Source: HGM04593 sp045591315 (lineage in GTDB: Bacteria > Bacteroidota > Bacteroidia > Bacteroidales > Bacteroidaceae). From it: a stretch of DNA of 27,930 nucleotides. Position 1 is the stretch's first letter, and the number at the start of each line of letters is the position of its first letter. A program made the position numbers and the translations under genes. The stretch lies in contig JAZNSN010000082.1 of the NCBI GenBank assembly GCA_045591315.1, positions 1-27,930 of the forward strand, written 5' to 3'. Under the pieces are notes generated by a model. The model searched no databases. It saw only the letters and a list, made by a program, of their open reading frames with translations, and was not told the origin of the DNA. Below, one piece after another: positions 16,623-24,519 of this stretch.

Positions 16623-16746
16623 GTGAAAATTTGTTTTCACATGCAATGAGCGCAGCTGAATTTCGCTGAAAGCAATAATATTCAAGTAAACTTGAATGTT
16701 TTTCAAGGCGAGTGCAGTATATGTGCTAAGTAGCGTCCCAAATATA
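16623..16746 (-). promoter_or_regulatory. Long nadE upstream region: distal -7 box and two hairpins
   Basis: The 16517-16865 gap holds no credible gene. A second exact TATATTTG (minus, 16739-16746) could start a leader of more than 200 nt. Such a leader would contain a hairpin at 16680-16697 (ATTCAAGT-AA-ACTTGAAT, 8 bp) and another at 16623-16640 (GTGAAAA-TTTG-TTTTCAC, 7 bp). It may be regulatory, but no known riboswitch is recognised. Confidence 0.3.
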
Positions 16747-16865
16747 GTAAAAATGAGCGAAACTATTCTTCTTGCTTTTCCCTTTTTATCCAAATGATAG
16801 AATTCAATGTGTTTATATATGCTTTCTATATATTAATTAGGTATGCATGCTTGCAGGATTCAAAA

Positions 16866-16896
16866 AAAAAGGAACGAATCAAATTCGTTCCTTTTT
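16866..16896 (-). terminator. Terminator after fasciclin copy 2
   Basis: AAAAAGGAACGAAT (16866-16879) pairs with ATTCGTTCCTTTTT (16883-16896). On the minus strand it is followed by a T-run (nine in all), a strong intrinsic terminator 20 bp past the stop codon. Confidence 0.9.
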
Positions 16897-16915
16897 AAAG
16901 TTTTGTGTTTTAGGA

Positions 16916-19096
16916 TTAATTGTTGTCCTCAGGTTTTCTCTGGTCTGTTATGATAGACGTAGGTACGATTTCAATATAATCCTGGTTGAACTCGGTGAGT
17001 TTTCCGGTACCGCCTTCAGTTACCTCCTTGAAACGCATCCAATGCGACTCACCGCTGGTGAGTCGGTAGGTTCCTACAATCTTTCTGAGAGCAAGGTTTG
17101 AATCGCGCATGGTCTTCTTGGCTGTTTCGCTCTTCTCCATAACTACGCTTGCCGGCGCTTTCATGAAGCCGCGGTTGCGCATGGCCTTGTCATGTTCTTT
17201 GATTTCCTCCTCACTGCCAAGTTCGTCATCGCCAATCCAGCCGATGAAAGTCAGGTTCTCTGCATTGTTCTTGAGGTTTACAGGAATACCGCAAATGGTG
17301 TTGTCGAGGTACATCTGAACGATACCGCGCGCGTCTGACATGGAGAATCCGAAGCGCACTTCGTAGTTACCGGTCGGGACATGGGGCAAGCGGTATTTGA
17401 AGTCGTACTTTCCTGTTACCAGAAGCTCGTCACCCTGATAGTTTACGTAACCGCCGATACCTGTCGGATATGGACGTAGGTAATATACGTGAGTGTCGTT
17501 GTTGAGTGCCTCAAGACGTGAACTGAATCCGTTCGGAATATATGTAAGTGTATATTCGTTCTGCAATGCCCAGCGGACACCGTTGTTCGTCAACTCCGGG
17601 AAAATGGAGGTTATGTCCCAGCGCATACGCTCGTTCAGGATATTGCTTCGCATTTCCTCTTCGTTGTAGATAAGTATCTTGTCGATAGTGTGGATGATTC
17701 CGTTGAGGGCGTTCTGGTTGAACTCTTCAAGACCTGGACGTCTTTGTGTAACCTTGGCCGGCTCTACTACTACATTTATGTGGTGCTCCATGCCAGGCAC
17801 GACGCAGCGTGTGCCTTCGTCCTGGGCATAGTTGATTATGAGTTCCTGGCTCAGTGGAGTCTCGTTGGCCTCGCCGTAGCGTTGGTATTGTGCCAAAGTT
17901 GAGAATGGTTTTGTTACCTTTATCATGGTGTAAGGCAGTTTTGTCTCGAAGTAGTCGTACCTGTCGTATTCTGTGGTCAGGTTTACTTCAGACGAGAAGC
18001 CTTTGTGGTCATAGCCCTCCATGAGGAAACCTCCAGGGCCTGTTGAAGAGCTGTAAAGCAACTGGCGGTCGATGATGTGGTATGCTATAAACTTGTATAG
18101 CGCATTCTCTGGATTGTCGTATTCTCCGCGTGCTTTTGTGCCATACCAGTGCTCTGCAAACTTGATGAGGTCTTCTGTTGTTCTTATCGACATGCCCAAA
18201 GAGTTCTTGGTCGGGTCAGCGAGCAGGTCGTCACTCTCGACAAGGAGGGTGAAGCGCTGGTGCTTTTCCTCTGGAACCGGAGGCTGCTGCTTGTTCTGTG
18301 TCTCAAAAGCCGGACCTAGTTCAGTGTTGTCATAATCTGGGTCAATCTCATATTCCGACATGTACTTGTCAAGGCCTGTCATAGTCATGGCTTTGCTGAA
18401 TGTCGTGAATGAGGGCTGTGAGGCCAGAAGCTCGTTTGACATCTTGCTTGACGGCGCCAGTACGACATCGATTACCTGTACGTATCCGTTTTCCATTTCA
18501 AGGTCCTGCTCGATTATGCGTGACTCGTTATTGAGAACGGGAGAGATACTTCCGTCAGCATTGGCTTCGAATGTGATGGTCGTGAATCGGCGGTTCATGG
18601 TAACCATGGGGAATGCTCCCTCATTGATGTCGATTGTCTTGTAACCCATCTCGATTATATGGTTCTTGGCTATTTCGGTTGCCATGCTGTCGCTTATCTC
18701 TTCGAGGTCCGGTGATGTGATGCCGTTGAAGATGATAGGAGCTGTCGGGTCAATCTTGTTCCGCTCGACGCTTTCGTAGTATTCGTTGTAGAGCTTTTCG
18801 ATGTAGGCTCTGACTGCGCTGTTTACCGGAGCAAAGCAGGTGTATGAACCGTAACTGGAAAGGGTCTTGAGGATGCTGCTGGATGACTTCTTTCCGATCT
18901 TTGCCTTGTTTAGAACAAAACAGAAGTCACTGAAATCGGGGTTCTTCTCAAGATAGTCTGAAATCAACTCGCCGGTAAAGGTAAAACGATTGCTCTTGTC
19001 AACTTCGTCTTCGCAACCGCAGATTGTCAGCGCAGAAAATGAAGCGAGCAGACCAAAGGCTAAAACCTTTACATTCTTTAAAATGGTCATGTTCAT
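16916..19096 (-). CDS. Fasciclin-domain surface lipoprotein (copy 2)
   Basis: 726 aa; a second ATG two codons in (19090) is an alternative start. The signal peptide ends at a lipobox-like ICGC with Cys28, followed by acidic EDEVD as in copy 1. Long stretches match copy 1 closely: DKSNRFTFTGELISDY, GSYTCFAP, DSMATEIAKNHIIEMGYKT, LLYSSSTGPGGF, LPYTMIKVTKP, LNGIIHTIDKILIYNEEEM. The two are therefore tandem-type paralogues now separated by nadE. Copy 2 carries insertions, for example residues about 107-125 (YESVERNKIDPTAPIIFNG) and a longer loop near 275. It should be a surface adhesin-like protein with two FAS1 regions and a beta-rich C-terminal part. It has its own promoter and terminator, so unlike copy 1 it is expressed alone. 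Confidence 0.83.
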   Translation of the reverse strand: MNMTILKNVKVLAFGLLASFSALTICGCEDEVDKSNRFTFTGELISDYLEKNPDFSDFCFVLNKAKIGKKSSSSILKTLSSYGSYTCFAPVNSAVRAYIEKLYNEYYESVERNKIDPTAPIIFNGITSPDLEEISDSMATEIAKNHIIEMGYKTIDINEGAFPMVTMNRRFTTITFEANADGSISPVLNNESRIIEQDLEMENGYVQVIDVVLAPSSKMSNELLASQPSFTTFSKAMTMTGLDKYMSEYEIDPDYDNTELGPAFETQNKQQPPVPEEKHQRFTLLVESDDLLADPTKNSLGMSIRTTEDLIKFAEHWYGTKARGEYDNPENALYKFIAYHIIDRQLLYSSSTGPGGFLMEGYDHKGFSSEVNLTTEYDRYDYFETKLPYTMIKVTKPFSTLAQYQRYGEANETPLSQELIINYAQDEGTRCVVPGMEHHINVVVEPAKVTQRRPGLEEFNQNALNGIIHTIDKILIYNEEEMRSNILNERMRWDITSIFPELTNNGVRWALQNEYTLTYIPNGFSSRLEALNNDTHVYYLRPYPTGIGGYVNYQGDELLVTGKYDFKYRLPHVPTGNYEVRFGFSMSDARGIVQMYLDNTICGIPVNLKNNAENLTFIGWIGDDELGSEEEIKEHDKAMRNRGFMKAPASVVMEKSETAKKTMRDSNLALRKIVGTYRLTSGESHWMRFKEVTEGGTGKLTEFNQDYIEIVPTSIITDQRKPEDNN

Positions 19097-19156
19097 ATTA
19101 TTAAGTTTTTTAAGTAAAAACGAATTTAAATGTTAATAATTATATTATTAATCCCT

Positions 19157-19188
19157 CAAATTTATCTGTTATTGTTTAAATATCCAAA
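19157..19188 (-). promoter_or_regulatory. Promoter of fasciclin copy 2
   Basis: On the minus strand TTTG (19185-19188) is followed after 20 bp by TAAATTTG (19157-19164), an exact match to the Bacteroidetes consensus. The leader would be about 55 nt. The rest of the 19097-19407 gap is AT-rich and divergent, with no gene seen. Confidence 0.75.
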
Positions 19189-19333
19189 TATTCCAATAAT
19201 CTTTTTTCATTTTTGACGAACTTTTTAATATTTCGCATATAACTTTTCTTGTATATTGGCTCCTTTATTGTGCGTTTGCATTTTTTAACAAAAATAATAT
19301 AGAAAAAATTAGGAATTAATGATTAAATGATTT

Positions 19334-19341
19334 TATATTTG
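19334..19341 (+). promoter_or_regulatory. -7 promoter element of rubrerythrin gene
   Basis: TATATTTG followed by CA matches TAnnTTTG exactly and lies about 65 bp upstream of the ATG at 19408. There is no clear TTTG at -33. Confidence 0.5.
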
Positions 19342-19407
19342 CAATGGTTTCAGAAATGAAGTCACAAATAGAAAATATTATTAACGGCTTAAATAAAAAA
19401 TACGATT

Positions 19408-19953
19408 ATGAAAAAGTACATTTGTTCAGTTTGTGGTTATATACATGAAGGTGATTCAGCTCCAGAGAGATGTCCGGCCTGCAAGGTTCCGGCGGAAAAG
19501 TTCAAGGAACTTGATGTAAATGCAAAGCTAGAGTTCGTTCAGGAGCATGTCGTAGGTGTTGCAAAAGGATGTGACGATGAGATGATAAAGGACTTGAATA
19601 ACCATTTCATAGGGGAGTGTACCGAGGTGGGCATGTATCTGGGGATCAGCCGCCAGGCCGACCGTGAGGGCTATCCCGAAATTGCTGAGGCTTTCAAGCG
19701 TTACGCATGGGAAGAGGCTGAGCATGCAGCCAAGTTCGCAGAGCTCCTCGGTGATGTGGTTTGGGATACAAAGACGAACCTCGATAAGAGAATGAATGCA
19801 GAGGCGGAAGCGAATAGCGACAAATATCGCATTGCTAAGCGTGCGAAGGAACTGAATCTTGATGCGATACACGATACAGTGCACGAAATGGCTAAGGACG
19901 AGGCACGCCACGGAAAGGGCTTCGAAGGTTTGTACAACCGCTATTTCAAGTAA
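19408..19953 (+). CDS. Rubrerythrin, reverse domain order (N-terminal rubredoxin)
   Basis: 181 aa. The N-terminal rubredoxin-like knuckles have Cys6/Cys9 (CSVC) and Cys22/Cys25 (CPAC) for one iron. The ferritin-like four-helix domain follows (about 45-181), with carboxylate/His motifs FIGECTEVGMYL, YAWEEAEHAAKF, AEANSDKYRIAKRA and VHEMAKDEARHGKGFEGL for a di-iron site. Classical rubrerythrin has the rubredoxin at the C-terminus, so this is the reverse type. Rubrerythrins reduce hydrogen peroxide in anaerobes using NAD(P)H-derived electrons, and expression in response to oxygen is likely. It is monocistronic, with a hairpin terminator about 100 nt downstream. All metal ligands appear present. 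Confidence 0.93.
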   Translation: MKKYICSVCGYIHEGDSAPERCPACKVPAEKFKELDVNAKLEFVQEHVVGVAKGCDDEMIKDLNNHFIGECTEVGMYLGISRQADREGYPEIAEAFKRYAWEEAEHAAKFAELLGDVVWDTKTNLDKRMNAEAEANSDKYRIAKRAKELNLDAIHDTVHEMAKDEARHGKGFEGLYNRYFK

Positions 19954-20055
19954 ATGAACAGACGCAATAATTCCAACAGCTAACTAACCAAGAAAAAACT
20001 TAAGAGTCATAAATGTTTGATATTGTTTTAGTGAATGAATAGTGTTTTGAATGTG

Positions 20056-20095
20056 CCGCGCCGGCTGTAGTGATACACCCGGCGCGGATTTTTTT
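20056..20095 (+). terminator. Terminator downstream of rubrerythrin gene
   Basis: CCGCGCCGG (20056-20064) pairs with CCGGCGCGG (20079-20087), and an inner TGTA/TACA extension closes a GTGA tetraloop. A run of seven T follows (20089-20095). It is about 100 nt past the stop, leaving an unusually long 3' UTR. The rest of 19954-20187 shows no gene. Confidence 0.85.
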
Positions 20096-20187
20096 GCTCA
20101 GAACTGTGTGCTTCGGTTCTTGTGCGTGATATCGGTTCTGTCTATTGCTGAAAATGACGGTTTTACGGTAATGTTCTTTCCATTCGG

Positions 20188-20562
20188 TTACTTCATGAAT
20201 ACGAAATACACTGCGAGCACTAGGAATATCACCGCTGCAAGGTGGTTCCATTGAAGGCTCTCGCCTTTGAATAATATCGATACGATAACGCCGAAAACAA
20301 GGCAGGATATTACTTCCTGAATTACTTTCAGCTGTACTAGCGAGAATGGTCCGCCGTTTATCTCGGAGCCAATCCTGTTCGCTGGTATAAGGAATGAGTA
20401 TTCAAGCAGTGCCACGCACCAGCTTATTAGTACAATGAAGACAATCGATGTGTTGTTCGAGATTATCTTCATCTCCTGCAGTTTGAGGTTTCCGTACCAT
20501 GCAAGAGTCATGAAACAGTTCGAAACGATTAATAGCGCAAGGGTAAGGATTGTTTTTGACAT
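20188..20562 (-). CDS. DUF486 / DMT-family small membrane protein
   Basis: 124 aa with four hydrophobic segments (about residues 3-22, 38-60, 78-99 and 104-123). The sequence TLALLIVSNCFMTLAWYGNLK, in part, then SWCVALLEYSFLIPANRIG and FSLVQLKVIQEVISCLVF is typical of the DUF486 family in the drug/metabolite transporter superfamily. Its substrate is unknown. It lies 12 nt downstream of the TtcA-like gene on the same strand and is probably co-transcribed with it. No terminator with a T-run is seen after it on its own strand. Confidence 0.85.
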   Translation of the reverse strand: MSKTILTLALLIVSNCFMTLAWYGNLKLQEMKIISNNTSIVFIVLISWCVALLEYSFLIPANRIGSEINGGPFSLVQLKVIQEVISCLVFGVIVSILFKGESLQWNHLAAVIFLVLAVYFVFMK

Positions 20563-20574
20563 TGTTGTGTATTT

Positions 20575-21330
20575 TTACTTTGTTTTCTCGATTTTTGGCG
20601 GCAATAGCTCTGTCTGTACATTGCTCATGGCCCCCCATAGATTATAGCGGGCTTCAGGATTCAGCGTCTCAAGGTGACGCAACACTTCTTTCATTGTGTT
20701 GCGGTTGGAACTCTTCTCGTGTGGGCAGTTCTTTTCCTGTGGGGGGAATCTGCACTCTTGGGCATAGGCTTCTACGTCGTTTTCGTTTACAAGACAGAGA
20801 GGACGTATTACCGTTATCGGGAATTTTTCCATTCTCATTACAGGTGCCATGGCGCTGAATGCTCCTTGAAAGGTTATGTTCATGAGCATCGTTTCTATGA
20901 AGTCGTCCATATTGTGCCCTAGTGCAATCTTGTTGCATCCGATCTCCTGTGCAAGGGTGAAGAGGGCTTTTCTTCTGTTCCATGAACATAGGAAACATGG
21001 AGACTTTCGCGTATCGGTGCTTGCATCAAATCCGCTTTCAAGAATATGGAGCTCCACACCGAGCCCGTCGCAGAAATCTTGCAGGAATCTTAAGTCCACC
21101 TTGTAAGGAATGTTTACCATTGTGACGTGTGCCGCAATAACCGATATTCTGGGCTTGAATATCCGTGAGCGCTCTGCCATAAGTTGCAGGAGCGTGAGCG
21201 AGTCCTTTCCTCCCGACAAGGCTACGAGAATCCTGTCTCCGTCGTCAAACATGCCGTACTCCTTCGTTGCACGTCCGAAGGCCTTGCCAATGCGTTTGTG
21301 CAGTATCTGCTGTTCTGTGAATTTGGGCAT
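20575..21330 (-). CDS. TtcA-like tRNA 2-thiolation enzyme (PP-loop ATPase)
   Basis: 251 aa. The PP-loop SGGKDS (39-44) binds ATP. The CFLC motif (Cys112, Cys115) plus a downstream Cys (Cys193 or Cys202, in CRFPPQEKNCPHE) match the three-cysteine Fe-S centre of TtcA. GHNMDDFIETMLMNITF is a further family block. E. coli TtcA makes 2-thiocytidine at tRNA position 32 using an iron-sulfur cluster. This protein is a little shorter than E. coli TtcA (about 311 aa), so another TtcA/TtuA-type thiolation target is possible. With mnmE it adds to the tRNA-modification content of the window. Confidence 0.85.
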   Translation of the reverse strand: MPKFTEQQILHKRIGKAFGRATKEYGMFDDGDRILVALSGGKDSLTLLQLMAERSRIFKPRISVIAAHVTMVNIPYKVDLRFLQDFCDGLGVELHILESGFDASTDTRKSPCFLCSWNRRKALFTLAQEIGCNKIALGHNMDDFIETMLMNITFQGAFSAMAPVMRMEKFPITVIRPLCLVNENDVEAYAQECRFPPQEKNCPHEKSSNRNTMKEVLRHLETLNPEARYNLWGAMSNVQTELLPPKIEKTK

Positions 21331-21534
21331 TTTGTACGCTTTTTGCTTTTGTGGCGCGAAGTTAACTATTTTGCGGCTTTTCTCGCTTTCTATCGTGCCG
21401 GTTTTTTGAATTTCGCCTTTTTTTGATGATTATTTCAATAAAAAAACTAAAAAAGCGCTCTTTAGGTACATTGATTGTTTTTTATTTGTATATTCGCATT
21501 TATTAAGATGTATTGTTATATAGAGAAGATTGTT

Positions 21535-22959
21535 ATGAGATATATTCTTTGTTTGGTTCTTGCTTGCATGATGATGGCAGAAGCTTCGGCACAGACACGT
21601 GCCGTTGTACGTAAGATGTTTCAGGAGGGTAAGTACGAAGAGGCAAAGCCTTTGTTCAAGAAGCTTCTGAAAGCAAATCCCAGAAACTCGGAGTACAGTT
21701 TCTGGTATGCGGCTTGCTGTCTTGAGACCGGTGATACGGCCGATGTCCGTTCGCTTCTTGAGTTTGCCGTGTCGCGAAAGATTGTCAATGCCCATCGTTA
21801 TCTGGGTGATTACCATTTCGTTAAGATGAACTATCCTTTAGCGGTGGAATGCTACGACGAATTCCTTGATTTGACAAAAGATGATTCTTTGAAGTCTCTC
21901 TTCCAAAGGAAACTGAACAAGGCTGCCCAGTTGGAGCGTATGGTGAATAACTGCTATAGGATATGCGTAATAGACAGTGTGGTCGTTGACAAGTCAAAGT
22001 TCTTGTCGGCCTACCGCATGGGAAACGATGTTGGAGTGATATCTTCCTGTGCCGACTTCTTCGACGACGAGCTCTTGCCGGGATATGCTTATGGAACTGA
22101 ACGCGGACTTGATGTGTTTTTCTCAGATACAGACGATGATAGCGGCCTGTTGAAATTGTATGCAAATTCCAGGGTGGGCGATGACTGGGGCAGTGCGGCA
22201 GCGCTCAAAGGCTTTGACACTAAAGGCAACGATGACTATCCGTTCATGTTGTCCGACGGTGTCACGCTCTACTTTGCAAGTGACGGCGAGTCGTCTATCG
22301 GCGGTTACGATATATTTGTTTCGCGTTTCGATGTCGAGAATTCGCGTTTCCTGCGCCCCGACAATATGGGTATGCCGTTCAATTCCATAGCCAACGATTA
22401 TATGATGGCTGTGAACGAGGTCGCCAATATCGGTTGGTTCGCAAGCGACCGCAACCAGCCGGAGGGTAAGGTGTGTGTATATGTATTCATTCCCGACCCT
22501 GATAGAAAAAAATATAACTCCCAGGCTCTTGGATATGACAGGATGCTTGCCTATTCGCTCATTTCGTCTATTGCGGATACTTGGGGCGATGAAGACGCTG
22601 TTATGAAAGCACGCCGTCAGTTGGTGCTGTTGGCCAATGCGCGTGAGAACGATGAGGACAGCAATACTCCAGTTTTCATTATCGATGATGTGCGTGAGTA
22701 TAGGGGAGAGAAAGATTTCAGAAGCGCGGAAGCAAGGAGCCTATTCAAGAAATGGCAGGTTGCTGTACGTCGTAACAGAGATAATATCGGGTTGCTTGAC
22801 CGTAAGCGTGAAGAATACTCATCTGCAAATGCCGGTATGAAGGAGAAAATGAGTGCAGGGATTCTTGCTCTTGAGGCAGAGGTGGAGGAGGAGGCCGATG
22901 CTCTCAGGAAAATGGAGTACGAGATAAGACGATTGGAGCAGGAGGCTATTTACCGTTGA
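21535..22959 (+). CDS. Secreted TPR and PD40 (beta-propeller) protein with C-terminal coiled coil
   Basis: 474 aa from the ATG at 21535, chosen over an in-frame ATG at 21475 because it starts a clean signal peptide (MRYILCLVLACMMMAEASAQ). Residues about 22-135 hold TPR-like helices (MFQEGKYEEAKPLFKKLLKANP, in part, then NYPLAVECYDEFLDL). Residues about 175-330 carry PD40/WD40-like strands (LDVFFSDTDDDSGLLKLY, DDYPFMLSDGVTLYFASDG, IGGYDIFVSRFD, GWFASDRNQPEGKVCVYVF). The C-terminal part (about 410-474) is a charged coiled coil. The TPR-PD40 order recalls the type IX secretion component PorE, but there is no OmpA-like peptidoglycan-binding domain. It is the first gene of a run with NfeD and FloA, so a periplasmic scaffold role linked to membrane organisation is possible. 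A TATATTCG at 21489-21496 may be its -7 element. Confidence 0.75.
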   Translation: MRYILCLVLACMMMAEASAQTRAVVRKMFQEGKYEEAKPLFKKLLKANPRNSEYSFWYAACCLETGDTADVRSLLEFAVSRKIVNAHRYLGDYHFVKMNYPLAVECYDEFLDLTKDDSLKSLFQRKLNKAAQLERMVNNCYRICVIDSVVVDKSKFLSAYRMGNDVGVISSCADFFDDELLPGYAYGTERGLDVFFSDTDDDSGLLKLYANSRVGDDWGSAAALKGFDTKGNDDYPFMLSDGVTLYFASDGESSIGGYDIFVSRFDVENSRFLRPDNMGMPFNSIANDYMMAVNEVANIGWFASDRNQPEGKVCVYVFIPDPDRKKYNSQALGYDRMLAYSLISSIADTWGDEDAVMKARRQLVLLANARENDEDSNTPVFIIDDVREYRGEKDFRSAEARSLFKKWQVAVRRNRDNIGLLDRKREEYSSANAGMKEKMSAGILALEAEVEEEADALRKMEYEIRRLEQEAIYR

Positions 22960-22995
22960 CCGGCGCCTGCTGTCATGAACTAAAATATTTGAACT

Positions 22996-23460
22996 ATGGA
23001 AATTGTTGTTGTTGTGTTCCTCTTGTTGTTGGCGGCTGTGCTGCTAATAGCTGAGGTTTGTTTCATTCCCGGTTTCGGGATAAGCGGAGTAATGGGTTTC
23101 CTCTCTATGGCGGGAGGTGTGCTATATGCGTTCTTCGAGATTGGCAACATCGCCGGATGGGTGACTCTCTTTGTTTCGGGTGTAATATGTGTCGCGCTCA
23201 TCATCTGGGCTCTGTACGGCAAGTCGCTTGATAAGATTGCTCTGAAGAAGAACATTGACTCTACTGTAAGGGTTGTTGATGTCAAGAACTTCAAGGTGGG
23301 TGACTGCGGTGTCGCAAGAACACGTCTGGCTCTCATAGGAGAGGCTGAGATAAACGGCCATATAACAGAGGTGAAGTCGGAAGGCGGTTTCATCGATGAG
23401 GGCGAAAGGGTTGAGGTTACCCGCATATCGGGAGATTCTCTCTTCGTGAAAAAAGTGTGA
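22996..23460 (+). CDS. NfeD-family membrane protein (short form)
   Basis: 154 aa. Three hydrophobic segments lie at about residues 3-20, 30-50 and 54-76, with the family motif EVCFIPGFGISGVMGF between the first two. A soluble OB-fold (about 95-154) follows: VGDCGVARTRLALIGEAEING, in part, then GGFIDEGERVEVTRISGDSLFVKKV, in part. This is the short NfeD form without the ClpP-like protease domain. NfeD proteins are characteristically encoded next to flotillin-family proteins, and here floA starts 33 nt downstream. It probably acts with FloA in membrane microdomains. Confidence 0.9.
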   Translation: MEIVVVVFLLLLAAVLLIAEVCFIPGFGISGVMGFLSMAGGVLYAFFEIGNIAGWVTLFVSGVICVALIIWALYGKSLDKIALKKNIDSTVRVVDVKNFKVGDCGVARTRLALIGEAEINGHITEVKSEGGFIDEGERVEVTRISGDSLFVKKV

Positions 23461-23493
23461 TGTAATTTATGCTTAATCTAAAAATATACAATT

Positions 23494-24465
23494 ATGGGTG
23501 ATTCTCAAAGTTACTACATGATTAGCGGCGGTATAGTTGCTGCAATCATTCTGCTTTCAATCTTTTTCCATTATGTGCCGTTTGTGCTATGGCTGTCGGC
23601 AAAGGTATCGGGCGTGAACATCTCGCTCATGCAGCTCTTCCTGATGCGTATCCGTAATGTGCCGCCAGGCGAGATAGTGCAGGCTATGATTGAGGCACAC
23701 AAGGCCGGCCTGGAGAATATTACACGCGATGGCCTTGAGGCCCATTACCTTGCCGGAGGTAGGGTGGCAAAAGTGGTTCATGCCCTTGTGTCTGCTTCAA
23801 AGGCGAATATCGACCTTACATTCCAGATGGCTACTGCCATTGACCTTGCAGGCCGTGACGTGTTCGAGGCAGTGCAGATGTCGGTTAACCCGAAGGTGAT
23901 AGACACACCGCATGTGACAGCTGTGGCAAAGGACGGTATCCAGCTCATTGCCATTGCCCGTGTTACCGTACGTGCCAATATCCAGCGTCTTGTCGGAGGT
24001 GCTGGTGAAGATACTGTTCTTGCACGTGTAGGAGAGGGTATTGTCTCTTCTATCGGTTCGGCCGACAGCCACAAGGCGGTGCTGGAAAACCCCGACTCAA
24101 TATCGAAACTGGTTCTCAAGAAGGGTCTTGATGCCGGAACGGCGTTCGAGATTCTATCTATTGACATCGCCGATATCGATATAGGCAAGAACATCGGTGC
24201 TGCATTGCAGATTGACCAGGCTAATGCCGACAAGAATATCGCTCAGGCCAAGGCTGAGGAACGCCGTGCCATGGCGGTTGCCCTTGAGCAGGAGAACAAG
24301 GCCCGCGCCCAGGAGGCTCGCGCTCATGTGATAGAGGCTGAGGCAGAAGTGCCTAAGGCTATGGCCGAGGCTTTCCGTAGCGGCAATCTCGGCATTATGG
24401 ACTACTACCGCATGAAGAATATTCAGGCCGATACTGCTATGCGCGACAATATCGCAAAAGAATAA
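23494..24465 (+). CDS. floA: Flotillin-like protein FloA
   Basis: 323 aa, the usual FloA length. An N-terminal membrane hairpin segment (about residues 8-36) is followed by the PHB/SPFH-like domain (about 40-230: MRIRNVPPGEIVQAMIEAHKAG, in part, then VNPKVIDTPHVTAVAKDGIQL and ARVTVRANIQRLVGGAGEDTVLARVGEGIVSSIGS, in part). Next comes an Ala/Glu-rich coiled coil (about 240-295: AKAEERRAMAVALEQENKAR) and the tail GNLGIMDYYRMKNIQADTAMR. It scaffolds bacterial membrane microdomains and affects membrane fluidity. The coupling to nfeD supports the call. Confidence 0.96.
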   Translation: MGDSQSYYMISGGIVAAIILLSIFFHYVPFVLWLSAKVSGVNISLMQLFLMRIRNVPPGEIVQAMIEAHKAGLENITRDGLEAHYLAGGRVAKVVHALVSASKANIDLTFQMATAIDLAGRDVFEAVQMSVNPKVIDTPHVTAVAKDGIQLIAIARVTVRANIQRLVGGAGEDTVLARVGEGIVSSIGSADSHKAVLENPDSISKLVLKKGLDAGTAFEILSIDIADIDIGKNIGAALQIDQANADKNIAQAKAEERRAMAVALEQENKARAQEARAHVIEAEAEVPKAMAEAFRSGNLGIMDYYRMKNIQADTAMRDNIAKE

Positions 24466-24519
24466 TACTTTGATATATCGAGAGTTGAAATGTTGATGTT
24501 GAACTAAAAAGAGATTCTT

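Noticed and set aside
16575..16793. 72-codon minus-strand frame upstream of nadE
   Set aside because: No family resemblance, and it overlaps two promoter-like boxes and both hairpins; one hydrophobic stretch alone is not enough.
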